From Symploca sp. SIO1C2 (GTDB taxonomy: Bacteria; Cyanobacteriota; Cyanobacteriia; Cyanobacteriales; Coleofasciculaceae): a DNA stretch of 59,886 nt. Shown piece after piece: positions 23,768 to 34,284 of the stretch. The translations under genes and the position numbers were made by a program. The DNA lies in NCBI GenBank assembly GCA_010672925.1, contig JAAHFP010000038.1, forward strand, positions 1-59,886, given 5' to 3'. Below the pieces are notes generated by a model. That model was given only the letters and a program-made list of their open reading frames with translations, was not told where the DNA came from and did no database searches. Position 1 is the stretch's first letter. Each line of letters starts with the position of its first letter.

Positions 23768-26700
23768 TCAACTGCCTCTGTTCTTACTCAGGTGGGTTTC
23801 CAACTCCTGAACTAAGACCTGAACATAGGACGAGCGCATCATTGTATAATGATCTCCCGGAATAGTATAGGTTACCAAATCCCCCGTGGTTAGAGAACTC
23901 CAGCCTCGGTCTTCGGCAGTCGAACTAGCACAAAACAGGACTACCTTACCAGAATAAGGCTGGGGTTGATAGTTAGCGATCGCGACTCGGTTAGCTTGGA
24001 AGACTTGGAACAAATGATGCATCTGTTCTATATCCACTTCTGGGGGTAAGAGATTCAAGCGTTTGGCAGCGGTGAACACTTGCTGTAACTGCTCTTGGGG
24101 CTGAAGTTGCTCTAAGTTGAGTTGTGTTAGGGGTAGTTCAGTTCCAAATAAACCCCCCAAATCTTCTGCTAGAGAGTTGGCTAAAGAGGCTTCATCTAGT
24201 TCTAATTCAGACTTGCTAGGGGCATAGCTATCGATTAAAGCCAGCAGTGCCACCTCTTGCCCAGCAGCTTGCAATTGTTGTGCCATTTCCCAAGCAATGA
24301 CACCTCCCATCGACCAACCACCTAAATAATAAGGACTATTGGGTTGAATTGCTTGCAGGGCTTCGATGTAGGTAGCCGCCATCTCCTCAATTGTGGATAG
24401 GGGTTGCTCTCCACTATATAAGCCCACAGATTGCAATCCATATAATGGTTGATTCTTTCCTAGATGTTGGGCTAATTCTGCATAACTCAGGACGTTGCCT
24501 CCAATAGGGTGTACGCAGAATAGGGGTGGTAATTCTCCTGAAGTTTGAATAGGAACTAAGGGAGAAGAGGAACGAAGACTACTCTTCGAGTTGAGCAGAG
24601 TGGCTTGACTTTCAATAGTTGGTTCAGTAAACAGTGTGGTTAAAGGTAAATGAATGCCCAACTGCTTCTCAATTTGAGCCATTAAGCGCACTGCCAACAA
24701 AGAATGACCCCCTAGATCAAAGAAATTATCTTGTACTCCCAGGGTAGGGATCTTGAGAACTTCCGACCAAATTTGGCATAGTTGCAATTCTACTGGGGTG
24801 CGAGGAGGGATAAAGTTAGTATCTGGGGAGAAATAATCAGCATCTGGTGTGGGTAGGGCACGACGGTCAACTTTACCATTGGGAGTTAGAGGTATGATAT
24901 CTATCAAGACAAAAGCAGCAGGAACCATGTAGTCGGGTAGCTTGGTTTTGAGGAAACTACGCAACTGTGTGATTGGTAATTCTTCTTGGGTAACAAGATA
25001 GGCAACAAGGCGCTTTTCTCCTAGAGAGTCTTCTTGAGCAATAACCACAGCTTCTCGCACTTCTGGATGTTGAGCGAGGGTAGCTTCGATTTCTCCAAGT
25101 TCGATGCGGAAGCCTCGGATTTTGACTTGGTTGTCGATACGTCCGATAAATTCGATGTTGCCATCTGCTAAGTAGCGTGCCTTATCTCCAGTCTTATACA
25201 GGCGAGAACCTGATTCTTTACTAAATGGATCACAGATAAACTTGGCTTGAGTTAATTCCGGATGGTTAAGATAGCCTCGCGCTAACCCTGCACCACCAAT
25301 GTGAAGCTCCCCTGGTATGCCGATGGGGACTGGTTGGAGATGGTGGTCTAGAATATAAATCTGGGTATTAGCGATCGCTTTTCCAACTGACACTGAGGCT
25401 TCTTTGCGACTGTCTATTTGTCCCCCAGCACTGACTGAGGAAACAGTTGACCAAACTGTTGTTTCCGTCGGACCATATAAGTTCCACACAGAAGAGCCTT
25501 TTTCTTGTAGCTGAGTAGCCAATTGTACAGATAAAGCTTCACCACCACAGATAATTTTCAACTGTGGACTACCCTGCCAACCTAAAGATAGCAGCATTTG
25601 CCAAGTTGCTGGAGTCGCTTGCATCACCGTCGCACCGGAAAGTTTTAATTCTGAGGAGAGGCGTTTGCCATCGGCAGCTACATCTCGACTAGCAATAACA
25701 GTTTTTGCCCCGGTTATTAGTGGTAAGTAAATCTCTAGGGCAGCAATATCAAAACAGATAGTTGTGACAGCTAAGAGTGTATCAGCATCAGTTAACCCTG
25801 GTGTTACTGCCATGGAACAGAGAAAATTAACCAGGGATTGATGACAGATTTCTACTCCTTTGGGTTTTCCTGTAGAGCCTGAAGTATAAATAACATAGGC
25901 TAGGTTCTCAGGTTGGATATTCGTTTTGAGATTAGCTCTATCCTGAGTAGAGAGGGATTCCGAGTCATCATCTAAACAGATGAGGTGCTGTGGTAAAGAT
26001 GGTAATTGAGCTGCTAATTGATTAGTAGTGACTAGGACAGCTGCTTGTGAGTTATCAAGGATATAGGCTAGGCGCTCTGATGGATAATCTGGATCTAAGG
26101 GTACATAAGCTCCACCAGCCTTGAGAATTCCTAAAAGTCCTACTACCATTGCAACAGAGCGCTCCATATAGATGCCGACTAGCACTTCTAGTCCAACTCC
26201 CACACTGTGCAAATAATTTGCTAGTTGATTTGCTTGCTCATTTAGCTCTCGATAAGTTAATTGTTCCTCCTCAAAAACCACTGCCACCGCATCGGGATTT
26301 CTCTCCACTTGTTCTTCAAATAATTGATGGATGCATTTATTTTGAGGGTATGAGACTTGGGTATCTTGCCACTCTACCAATAACTGATGGCTTTCTGAAT
26401 TCGACAGTAAGGGGAGTTGATCAACTCGCATTTGTGAATTATTAGCGATCTGCTTGCAGCAGCGCTTCGCTATCGCTGCGAGCAAAGTTTTAAGATGCCC
26501 TATAGCTCGACGAATAGTTGCTGGCTCAAACAAATCCCGATTATATTCCCAAAATCCACTGAGCCCCGATTCTGTTTCTTCAAGGGACAGGAACCAGTCA
26601 AATTTAGCGATTTCGCTTTCGAGGGGCAACCAATTAAAAGTCATCCCTGGTAACTCTAGAGGTTCCATTGGTGCATTTTGTAGAGCAAACATCACCTGAA

Positions 26701-29700
26701 ATATGGGTGTGTGACTGAGACTACGTTCCGGTTGCAATGCTTCCACCAATTGCTCGAAGGACAAATCTTGATGAGCGTAAGCATCTAAAGAAACTTGTCG
26801 TACTTGTTCCAATACTTCAGTAAATTTCTGATTTCCTGCCAGCTGAGTGCGCAGTACCAGAGTATTGATAAAAAAGCCGATCAGTGGCTCCATTTCACTA
26901 CGATTGCGGTTAGCAATGGGAGTTCCGACTACAATATCTTCTTGGCCACTATAGCGATATAGTAAGGTATTAAAAGCTGCCAACAGAGTCATAAACAAGG
27001 TTGTCCCCGAGTCTTGACTGAGAGCTTTTAGCTGTTGAGTTAGTTCGACTCCAAGCCCAAAAAACTCTTTACTGCCTCGGGATGTTTGCACCTTGGGACG
27101 AGGGTAGTCCGTTGGCAGTTTTAACAGTGGTGGTACTCCTGCTAATTGTTGCTGCCAATAATCTACTTGTGGCGCTAGAGTTTGGGGAGTTAACCATTGT
27201 CTTTGCCAGCAAGCAAAGTCAGCATATTGGATGGACAGTTCTGGTAATGGTGAGGGTTGTCCCAACACATAAGCTCGATAGAGCACTTCCAACTCGTGAT
27301 AAAATACCCCCATAGACCAGCCATCGGTAACGATGTGGTGCATGGTCAGCAGTAGTACAAAATCATCTATTGCCAATTGCAATAGGGTGACTCGAACTAA
27401 GGGGTCTTTGGCTAGGTCAAAAGGTTGTCGCACTTCTGCTAAACCCAAACGCTGCACTTGGGAGAGTTGTTCCTCTGTTGGTAAATGCTGTAAGTCAATG
27501 ATAGGTAAATTCAAAGCTCTCTCTGTGGCAATAACCCTAATGGGAGAGCCATCTACTGTCTGATAATTAGTCCGCAAGCTTTCGTGACGGCGGACGATTT
27601 CTTGCACCGCCTTTTGCAAAGCTTCTACTTGCAGTAAACCAGATAGGCGCACACCTTCGAGCTCGTTATAGGTTAAACTACCCTCTTGTAATTGGTCGAG
27701 AAACCACAATCGTTGCTCAGCAAAGGACAAAGGTAGTTCTCTGTCTCGCTGAATCCGCTGTATTTGGGGCAATTGCACAGAAGAGTGATTGACACTGGAG
27801 CTTAATATTTCCTCGCTAAATTCTGCCACCGTAGGAGATTCAAACAACCGATGCAGGGACAGTTCAATTTTAAAAGTATTTCTTACTCGTGAAATCAGTT
27901 TAGTCGCTTGGATAGAGTCACCGCCTAAGAGAAAGAAGTTGTCTAATACTCCAACCTCGTTTTCTCCCAAAACCTCAGTCCAAATACTCAGGAGAATTTC
28001 TTCAGTGGGGGTTCGCGGTGCCACTAGTTCCACGTCCAGTAGTGTGCGAGACTGATTTGGTTCAGGTAAAGCCCGTCGATCCACTTTGCCGTTGTCTGTT
28101 AAGGGCAATTCCTCCAAAACTACAAATGAGGAGGGAATCATGTAGTTTGGTAGTTTTTCTTGGAGAAACTGACGCAATTGAGGTGCTAATTGATGATTTT
28201 TAGCTCCGGTATAGGGTTCATTTGCATAAGCACTCCAAGGTTTAAATCCCTTTTCTTGATGGGAAATTGTCGCGCTATCAACAATTATATTTGTACCGTG
28301 CCGGACAAATACCACATCATAGTAACCATCAGCACCATCTCCTAGCCAGGTTGTCCGCACATCATAAGGAATCTCAGACTCCAATTCATACCAGTCTTGG
28401 GGTTCTATCCCCCCCGGGGCAATGTCAGAACGGAATTCCTCCACCGTTAGAGGACAATCAAGACTGGTTAACTGTTCTATTGCCTTGATATCTGCCCAAA
28501 TCTTAGCATTAGGAACACGAGTAACCATCAGCATTTCTGGTGCGGTATCAAGCAGTTGCTGTTGTACCATGGCTATGTTCAAACTATCCTGTTCCCAGTT
28601 GAGAGATACCGGATGCTCTGCTGTCTTAGCCTCTTCTTTATTGATATGGAGAACTACATCGTAACGGAACCGGGTTAATTCATTTTGGTAGCGCCCAGGT
28701 TTCAGTTGCATTTCTACATGGCTAATTTGGGGTAAATGCTGCTTCAGTGCCATGAAGAATGTAGGATCAATATTGATTTTCTTGTCTTTGATAACCCGGT
28801 CTTTGATACGGTGTCTTAATTCCACTGTAGAGAGGGAATTAGGGGCTTGATACAACTGCACTGAGGTATGAAAAGCTTCCAGCAATGGTAGACTGAGTGA
28901 ATCCCCTATCCAGATCGCGCCTCCGGGTTCCACTCGATTCACCAGATTTTCTAATACCCTAACCAGGTAATCCATGCTGGGAAACATGGAGATCACTGAG
29001 TTGATGATGATGGTGTCAAAAGTACCATCTATCCCTTCTAAATCGTCTGCTGGTGTTGGACGAAGGGTCACCACAGACTCTAAGTTAGAGCCCTTAACCT
29101 GTTCCTCAATATAACGCACCCCCTCCGCAGCAATATCTGTGCCATAGTAATGCTGACAGTGGGGAGCAATGCGAAACAACATCATCCCTGAACCACAACC
29201 GATTTCTAGTACTCGTTTTGGTTGCAAAGCAAGAATGCGTTTAACAGTCTCTTCAACCCACTCTTGGACTTGGATAGCGGGGATAGTTTTACCGGTGTAA
29301 CTATCATTCCAGCCGCCAATATGGAGAGCCGAATCCCACTCCTGGGCTGGCTTTTTGTAGGATTCATCCCAAAGGTTGCCCCATTTTTTAACATGCTCCT
29401 CTTCATCTATCGAAGTCGATGCGTCAGACTCCGTAGCGTTATCCGGCACAACATAGGCAACTAAGCGTTTTTGATTAATTCTATCTTCTCTAGCAATCGC
29501 TATAGCTTGAGCTACTGTGGGGTGTTGATTTAGTACAGACTCAATTTCTCCGAGTTCGATGCGGAAGCCACGAATTTTTACCTGGTTATCGATGCGTCCG
29601 ATAAATTCGATATTGCCATCTGGTAAATAACGAGCCAAGTCCCCTGTTTTGTAAAGGCGAGAGCCTGGTTTGGGGGAAAATGGGTTGGGAATAAATTTTT

Positions 29701-30859
29701 CTTTGGTTAGTTCCGGTTGGTTCAGATAACCTCGCGCTAAACCAGAGCCACCGATATGTAGCTCCCCTGGAACTCCAACCTGAACTGGTTGGAGATGCTC
29801 ATCGAGCAAATATACTTGAGTGTTACCAATGGGACGCCCAATAGGGATGGACTGTACCGAGTCCTTTAGATGTTGAGGAATAGGATAACAACAAGTAAAA
29901 GTTGTGCCTTCTGTCGGACCATAGCCATTAATGATTTGCACTGATGGCAATGCTGACTGGGCTCTCAGAATATGGCTGACAGAAAGAGCTTCGCCACCTA
30001 CCAGTAGTTGTTGAATGCCCAATAATGCTTCTGGGCGATCATCGATTATCGAGTTAAATAATGCGGCGGTGAGCCATAAAGTTGTTATCCTATATTTTTG
30101 AATCGCATCGCTCAAATCCTTGGTGGTCGGAGTTTTTGCTGGAAACAGAACACACTGGGCACCATGCAATAAAGCTCCCCAAATTTCAAAAGTAGAAGCA
30201 TCAAAGGCAATGGGAGCTGCCTGTAGTAATTTTTCTTCTGCATTCAGACTAACGTAGTTGACTCCAAATAAAAGACGGATGACGCCTCGGTGAACCACTG
30301 CAACTCCTTTAGGAGTACCTGTGGAACCTGAAGTGTAGTTAATGTAGGCTAAGTTATCTGGAGTTACAGTTGCTGACAAATTTGCCGAATTCTCAGCTGC
30401 CATCGCTCCCCAATCCCGATCCAAACAAACGACCTTGGCTGCACTTGCTGGCAGTTTTTCAATTAGTCTTTCCTGCGTCACCAGCACTGAGACAGCTGCA
30501 TCTTCAAACATAAATGCTAGCCGCTCTTGAGGATAGGCAGGGTCTAAAGGAACATAAGCACCACCGGCTTTGAGAATACCCAAAAGACCAACAATCATGT
30601 CCAGGGAACGCTCAATACAAAGTCCCACTAGCACCTCTGACCTTACTCCCAACCCTTGCAAGTAGTGAGCCAGTTGGTTAGCGCGATCGTTCAATTCCTG
30701 ATAGGTTAACTGTTGCTCCTCGAACACTACTGCTACTGCATCGGGATTCCTTTCTACTTGGGATTCAAACAACTGATGGATGCATTGGGAATCTGGATAC
30801 TCTGTAGCGGTGGAGTTCCAGTCCACTAGTAGCTGATGGTATTCTTGTTTGGTAATCAT
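23768..30859 (-). CDS. Dimodular NRPS (NRPS-A): A(NMT)-PCP-C-A-PCP-TE
   Basis: 2363 residues, first of the tandem array in transcription order. A1 has YTSGSTGTPKGV at about 178. The inserted methyltransferase has LEIGCGSG at about 551, then A10 at about 923, PCP1 LGGDS at about 980, C-domain HHIVTDG at about 1175, A2 about 1520-1995, PCP2 LGGHS at about 2052 and TE GWSMGG at about 2183 with GDHYTM at about 2336. By eye, the A1 code D-A-F-W-L-G-G-T-F is a strong valine code and the A2 code D-I-L-Q-I-G-L-V-W a strong glycine code, so the expected product is an N-methyl-Val-Gly unit, linear or cyclised by the TE. There is no starter C domain; the N-terminus is a C-A linker relic. A short in-frame repeat insertion (about 26441-26475) lies between C and A2. 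A symporter gene precedes it by about 200 bases on the same strand. Confidence 0.93.
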   Translation of the reverse strand: MITKQEYHQLLVDWNSTATEYPDSQCIHQLFESQVERNPDAVAVVFEEQQLTYQELNDRANQLAHYLQGLGVRSEVLVGLCIERSLDMIVGLLGILKAGGAYVPLDPAYPQERLAFMFEDAAVSVLVTQERLIEKLPASAAKVVCLDRDWGAMAAENSANLSATVTPDNLAYINYTSGSTGTPKGVAVVHRGVIRLLFGVNYVSLNAEEKLLQAAPIAFDASTFEIWGALLHGAQCVLFPAKTPTTKDLSDAIQKYRITTLWLTAALFNSIIDDRPEALLGIQQLLVGGEALSVSHILRAQSALPSVQIINGYGPTEGTTFTCCYPIPQHLKDSVQSIPIGRPIGNTQVYLLDEHLQPVQVGVPGELHIGGSGLARGYLNQPELTKEKFIPNPFSPKPGSRLYKTGDLARYLPDGNIEFIGRIDNQVKIRGFRIELGEIESVLNQHPTVAQAIAIAREDRINQKRLVAYVVPDNATESDASTSIDEEEHVKKWGNLWDESYKKPAQEWDSALHIGGWNDSYTGKTIPAIQVQEWVEETVKRILALQPKRVLEIGCGSGMMLFRIAPHCQHYYGTDIAAEGVRYIEEQVKGSNLESVVTLRPTPADDLEGIDGTFDTIIINSVISMFPSMDYLVRVLENLVNRVEPGGAIWIGDSLSLPLLEAFHTSVQLYQAPNSLSTVELRHRIKDRVIKDKKINIDPTFFMALKQHLPQISHVEMQLKPGRYQNELTRFRYDVVLHINKEEAKTAEHPVSLNWEQDSLNIAMVQQQLLDTAPEMLMVTRVPNAKIWADIKAIEQLTSLDCPLTVEEFRSDIAPGGIEPQDWYELESEIPYDVRTTWLGDGADGYYDVVFVRHGTNIIVDSATISHQEKGFKPWSAYANEPYTGAKNHQLAPQLRQFLQEKLPNYMIPSSFVVLEELPLTDNGKVDRRALPEPNQSRTLLDVELVAPRTPTEEILLSIWTEVLGENEVGVLDNFFLLGGDSIQATKLISRVRNTFKIELSLHRLFESPTVAEFSEEILSSSVNHSSVQLPQIQRIQRDRELPLSFAEQRLWFLDQLQEGSLTYNELEGVRLSGLLQVEALQKAVQEIVRRHESLRTNYQTVDGSPIRVIATERALNLPIIDLQHLPTEEQLSQVQRLGLAEVRQPFDLAKDPLVRVTLLQLAIDDFVLLLTMHHIVTDGWSMGVFYHELEVLYRAYVLGQPSPLPELSIQYADFACWQRQWLTPQTLAPQVDYWQQQLAGVPPLLKLPTDYPRPKVQTSRGSKEFFGLGVELTQQLKALSQDSGTTLFMTLLAAFNTLLYRYSGQEDIVVGTPIANRNRSEMEPLIGFFINTLVLRTQLAGNQKFTEVLEQVRQVSLDAYAHQDLSFEQLVEALQPERSLSHTPIFQVMFALQNAPMEPLELPGMTFNWLPLESEIAKFDWFLSLEETESGLSGFWEYNRDLFEPATIRRAIGHLKTLLAAIAKRCCKQIANNSQMRVDQLPLLSNSESHQLLVEWQDTQVSYPQNKCIHQLFEEQVERNPDAVAVVFEEEQLTYRELNEQANQLANYLHSVGVGLEVLVGIYMERSVAMVVGLLGILKAGGAYVPLDPDYPSERLAYILDNSQAAVLVTTNQLAAQLPSLPQHLICLDDDSESLSTQDRANLKTNIQPENLAYVIYTSGSTGKPKGVEICHQSLVNFLCSMAVTPGLTDADTLLAVTTICFDIAALEIYLPLITGAKTVIASRDVAADGKRLSSELKLSGATVMQATPATWQMLLSLGWQGSPQLKIICGGEALSVQLATQLQEKGSSVWNLYGPTETTVWSTVSSVSAGGQIDSRKEASVSVGKAIANTQIYILDHHLQPVPIGIPGELHIGGAGLARGYLNHPELTQAKFICDPFSKESGSRLYKTGDKARYLADGNIEFIGRIDNQVKIRGFRIELGEIEATLAQHPEVREAVVIAQEDSLGEKRLVAYLVTQEELPITQLRSFLKTKLPDYMVPAAFVLIDIIPLTPNGKVDRRALPTPDADYFSPDTNFIPPRTPVELQLCQIWSEVLKIPTLGVQDNFFDLGGHSLLAVRLMAQIEKQLGIHLPLTTLFTEPTIESQATLLNSKSSLRSSSPLVPIQTSGELPPLFCVHPIGGNVLSYAELAQHLGKNQPLYGLQSVGLYSGEQPLSTIEEMAATYIEALQAIQPNSPYYLGGWSMGGVIAWEMAQQLQAAGQEVALLALIDSYAPSKSELELDEASLANSLAEDLGGLFGTELPLTQLNLEQLQPQEQLQQVFTAAKRLNLLPPEVDIEQMHHLFQVFQANRVAIANYQPQPYSGKVVLFCASSTAEDRGWSSLTTGDLVTYTIPGDHYTMMRSSYVQVLVQELETHLSKNRGS
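26441..26475. repeat. Short in-frame repeat insertion in NRPS-A C-A linker
   Basis: Plus-strand GCGATCTGCTTGCAGCAGCG then CTTCGCTATCGC encodes extra residues (AKRCCKQIA) not present in NRPS-B or NRPS-C at this linker. The GCGATC/GCTTCGC pattern resembles small palindromic repeats around HIP1-like sites in cyanobacteria. The frame is kept. Confidence 0.5.
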
Positions 30860-31055
30860 TGACTTTTATACTCTTGTATGATAAAGATGAGTTTACCGCT
30901 CTTAATCCCTGACTCAAACATGTTAGGTGAGCATGAGAAAGAGTACAAGTCTGGGCAGTGAGCTTTCCTCTTGTGGAACTTCGCATCCTGCCTGTCTAAA
31001 ATCACGAATGGGATTTTCCAGTCTGTCTATTGTGAAACAAGCATCTTGCCTGTCT
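30860..31055 (-). promoter_or_regulatory. Leader of NRPS-A, partly homologous to the other NRPS leaders
   Basis: Shares GACTTTTATACT, GTTAGGTGAGCATGAGAAAG, TTTCCTCTTGTGGAACTT and GGGATTTTCCAGT with the leaders of NRPS-B and NRPS-C, then diverges upstream (about 31020) toward the symporter gene. Probably the ancestral or duplicated promoter region of the array. NRPS-A may also be read through from the symporter, which ends at 31056 on the same strand. Confidence 0.5.
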
Positions 31056-32474
31056 CTATCTTCTACTCTTCATCAACATCTCATGCACTAACAACCCGAC
31101 AACAAAACCAGGAAAAATTTCGTAGAGGATTTGGCTATATCCTAAAGCTTGCCAGACAATAGTAGTTGTTAATCCAGCTAACATTGTCCCGCTTAAAGCC
31201 AAGTAATGGGTACGTCTTTTGACTAAGACAATGAGCATGGCTGGTCCGATAGAACCGGCTACAGCACCCGCAGCAGCTAGAATAACAGAAAATACTGACG
31301 CAGAAATATTAACCGTTACGATGACAGCGACAATACCAACCAAAAGAGTTGCTGCCTGCTCATATTTGATGCCATATTTCCGAGACATCTTGAGATGAAA
31401 AGCTGGGGAAATATCTCTCGCTAAGGCACTCGAACAAACCAGGAGTTGAGAATCTGCGGTAGAGGCAATGACAGAAAACACCCCCGCTAGCACAACTCCC
31501 ACTAAGACTGGAGGAAAATTTTGCATTGCATAGAAGGGTAAGGCTTGTTCGGGGTCGTTAAGATCAGCAATTAACACTCGACAAATAATGCCGAACAACA
31601 CCATAGCAGTCCAGGTAGAATAAACATAACCCAGATAGATCCACTTTGCTTGTTTCGTTTCCTCCGGACTTCGACCTGCCAGTAATCTGACTAAAACTTG
31701 GGGTTGAGAGATATCAAATCCAAAGCCAAAAAAGAAAAACCCTACCATTAAGGCAAGTAATTCCCAGGGGCTTAATCCAGCAGTCAGATTAAGGAAATTA
31801 GGGTCAATATCATTTAGCTTGGAGATAATCTCCGATACTCCACCCCCAGCGATAATGGCTACCGCTAACATTCCGAAGGCAACGAACATCACCACAAATG
31901 CCTGTACTACGTCAGTCCAGATAGAAGCTCTGATTCCTCCCGTCACACAGTAGACCAGGATTGAGCCAGCGGCAATGCAAGCTCCAATCTTGGGGTCAAC
32001 ACCAAAAAACACGTCCAAAGTCTTGGCCGCAGCAGCAAATTGTCCGGAAGTATAGGCTCCAATAAAGACAAGAGTTATGAGAGCAACAATCAGGGTAATC
32101 AAGCGTTTGCCTTGAGGATTTTTGGTGGTTGCTCCCAGTAATTCAGGGACAGTTTGGGAGTTTTGCTCCACAGAAAGCTGATTTACTTTATCTGGAAAAA
32201 ATGTCCAAAAGGCTAGCTCTCCTAGGAAGCTAGGAAGAACAATCAGCAGAGATGAAATACCTGTACTGTAAGCTGCTCCCACGGCTCCTACCATAATCCA
32301 GCCACTATTCCCGGTAGCTCCTGCACTCAGCCCAATAAAAAATTTACCAAAAGAGCGATTGCCAAGTAGGTAGTCTGTCTCTGTATTGCTGGATCTCTTG
32401 GCTGCTAGGGCTCCAATCCACAAGAAAACGATAACAAAAACTGTGAAAGTGACAATTGTAATGAGAGAGTTCAT
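31056..32474 (-). CDS. Sodium/solute symporter (SSS family, PutP-like)
   Basis: About 472 residues and roughly 12-13 hydrophobic segments. Inner-membrane sodium-coupled uptake of a small solute; the closest pattern is proline/PutP-like. Seen features are LLGNRSFGKFFIGLSAGATGNSGW near the N-terminus, TGGIRASIWTDVVQAFVVM mid-protein, and ISQPQVLVRLLAG, all typical SSS signatures. The ATG at 32474 is preferred over an upstream TTG in the 7-bp repeat TTCTCAA. It is the gene immediately upstream of the NRPS array on the same strand, so it could import an amino-acid substrate or the product, but this is inference from position only. Confidence 0.85.
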   Translation of the reverse strand: MNSLITIVTFTVFVIVFLWIGALAAKRSSNTETDYLLGNRSFGKFFIGLSAGATGNSGWIMVGAVGAAYSTGISSLLIVLPSFLGELAFWTFFPDKVNQLSVEQNSQTVPELLGATTKNPQGKRLITLIVALITLVFIGAYTSGQFAAAAKTLDVFFGVDPKIGACIAAGSILVYCVTGGIRASIWTDVVQAFVVMFVAFGMLAVAIIAGGGVSEIISKLNDIDPNFLNLTAGLSPWELLALMVGFFFFGFGFDISQPQVLVRLLAGRSPEETKQAKWIYLGYVYSTWTAMVLFGIICRVLIADLNDPEQALPFYAMQNFPPVLVGVVLAGVFSVIASTADSQLLVCSSALARDISPAFHLKMSRKYGIKYEQAATLLVGIVAVIVTVNISASVFSVILAAAGAVAGSIGPAMLIVLVKRRTHYLALSGTMLAGLTTTIVWQALGYSQILYEIFPGFVVGLLVHEMLMKSRR

Positions 32475-32483
32475 AATTCTCAA

Positions 32484-32711
32484 TTCTCAATTCTCAATTC
32501 TTCCACTCTCCCACAAGTGGCAACAAATTCACCGATATCGACGTCCCGTCCAATAACCTAATACTCAAGCCTTTAAGATTGTCAATCGTCACAATCAAGT
32601 ATTTTATTGCTTTATTTTGCAAAAAAAGGAATTTTAGAGAGTTTAGGAACACTTTTCTCAGCCTAATGTCTATTTAAGTAACCAAGCGATTTAAAAGGAG
32701 AATATATTCAA
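32484..32711. promoter_or_regulatory. Divergent promoter region between symporter and SLH gene
   Basis: Starts with a short TTCTCAA tandem repeat. It is AT-rich, and GGAG at about 32697 lies some 11 bases before the SLH ATG as a Shine-Dalgarno. Promoter boxes are not assigned. Confidence 0.4.
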
Positions 32712-33959
32712 ATGTCTAACTTCCAACCTTGGCAATCAGGAACCGCAGCCTTTTTAGCTTTTGGCTTATCCGTTGGTGCAGTGGCTCCCCTAGTAATTTC
32801 TGCCCCCGGTTTTGCCCAAACATCCCAATTTAGCGATGTCTCTCCTAACTACTGGGCTAGTAATTTTATTAATGAACTCTCAAATCGGGATATTATTGCG
32901 GGATTCCCGGATGGTTCTTTCAAACCCAATGCTCCGGTGACCAGAGCACAGTATGCAGCCATGCTGCGGAAAGCTAACCAATATTTCAACAAGGGAGCTA
33001 ATCGCAATAGCATCAATTTCGTTGATGTTCCCTCCAACTACTGGGCTGCTCCTGCGATTCAGGAAGCTTACACCACCCAATTTCTCAGTGGTTACCCAGG
33101 TCGTGTCTTTCGACCACAACAAAATATTCCCCGTGAGCAGGTCTTAGTTTCCCTAGCTAGTGGACTGAATTTCTCCCCTGTTGGTTCAGTACCCAGTATT
33201 CTGAATTACTACAATGATGTTTCTAGTATTTCTAACTACGCTACCACTGGTATTGCTGCTGCTACAGAAAAGAATATAGTGGTCAACTATCCTAACCTGA
33301 GTTTCCTGCGTCCTACTCAAAATGCAACTAGGGCAGAGGTAGCTGCCTTTATTTACCAGGCATTGGTTAACCAAGGAAAAGCACCCACTATCGCTTCCCA
33401 ATACATCGTTGATACCACACCAATAGCCACTGAGTTCACGATTCCTTCTGGCACGGTTCTTCCCGTAAGGTACGAAAAGGACAAAATTCTCTTGACAGAA
33501 GATGAAACCGTACCACTAACTTTGACGGTAGATGCCAATATTACTACTCCTGGTAATCAGTTATTGATACCTGCCGGAAGTCAAGTTGAAGGGAAGTTGG
33601 TTCCCGTTAACGGTGGTACTCAGTTTGTGGCAGAGACTTTGAAAATTGGTAGTAAGCGTATACCAATTGGTGCTACTTCTGAAGTAATCGACACCACTGA
33701 AACCATTACTAAAGGCATTAATGTGGGGAATTTGGTGAAGAATGCCGCACTTGGTACAGCTGCTGCCGCTGCTATTTCCGCTGTTACAGGAGACCGTGCG
33801 ATCGCAACTGAGGAACTGTTGATTGGAGGAGGTGCTGGTGTTGTGGTATCTTTGCTTCAACGCTTCCTAGGTCGGAATAGTGTTGATTTGTTGGTAATTG
33901 AACCAGATACAGATTTGGATCTCACCTTAAGCTCTGATTTGAAGATTAGCACGAAATAA
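32712..33959 (+). CDS. S-layer homology (SLH) domain protein
   Basis: 415 residues. Exported envelope protein. The signal peptide ends around residue 36 at a FAQT-type site. It is followed by SLH motifs: FSDVSPNYWASNFINEL...GFPDGSFKPNAPVTRAQYAAML (about 40-90), FVDVPSNYWAAPAIQEAY...GYPGRVFRPQQNIPREQ (about 100-150), and a more degenerate third copy ending LRPTQNATRAEVAAFIYQAL. SLH motifs bind cell-wall polymers. The C-terminal half (about 240-415) has a beta-rich region (IPSGTVLPVRYEKD) and a Gly/Ala-rich helix, and its role is unknown. Confidence 0.85.
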   Translation: MSNFQPWQSGTAAFLAFGLSVGAVAPLVISAPGFAQTSQFSDVSPNYWASNFINELSNRDIIAGFPDGSFKPNAPVTRAQYAAMLRKANQYFNKGANRNSINFVDVPSNYWAAPAIQEAYTTQFLSGYPGRVFRPQQNIPREQVLVSLASGLNFSPVGSVPSILNYYNDVSSISNYATTGIAAATEKNIVVNYPNLSFLRPTQNATRAEVAAFIYQALVNQGKAPTIASQYIVDTTPIATEFTIPSGTVLPVRYEKDKILLTEDETVPLTLTVDANITTPGNQLLIPAGSQVEGKLVPVNGGTQFVAETLKIGSKRIPIGATSEVIDTTETITKGINVGNLVKNAALGTAAAAAISAVTGDRAIATEELLIGGGAGVVVSLLQRFLGRNSVDLLVIEPDTDLDLTLSSDLKISTK

Positions 33960-34116
33960 GGGTGTAGGGTGTAGGGAAAGTCAAATAAACAGATCTAGTC
34001 CAGACTATTCCCAATCTACCATTTTCTCATCCCACTTCCTGCATTATTTCCTCATTCTCTCGGATAGCTATTTCAATTTCCTCTGGATAAGTATCAGCAT
34101 AAACCCAGGTGAGGCG

Positions 34117-34284
34117 ATTATTCCCAATTCCCAATTCCCAATTCCCAATTCCTAATTCCCAATTCCCAATTTCCAATTCCCAATTCCCAATTCCCAATTC
34201 CTAATTCCCAATTCCCAATTCCCAATTCCTAATTTCCAATTCCCAATTCCCAATTCCCAATTCCCAATTCCCAATTCCCAATTC
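34117..34284. repeat. 7-bp tandem repeat (AATTCCC)n
   Basis: About 24 units of AATTCCC with variants (AATTCCT, AATTTCC) directly downstream of the histidine kinase stop codon. It is the same unit as a short run in the sufD-sufS gap (about 48556-48583). Non-coding. Confidence 0.92.

Noticed and set aside
23222-23815. Long open frames with Leu-Pro-Gln, Glu-Leu-Arg, Glu-Gly-Ala and Ser-Leu-Ser repeats on both strands
   Set aside because: They are by-products of a stop-free 9-bp repeat read in several frames; they cross the ends of a TIR element and the stop of NRPS-A.
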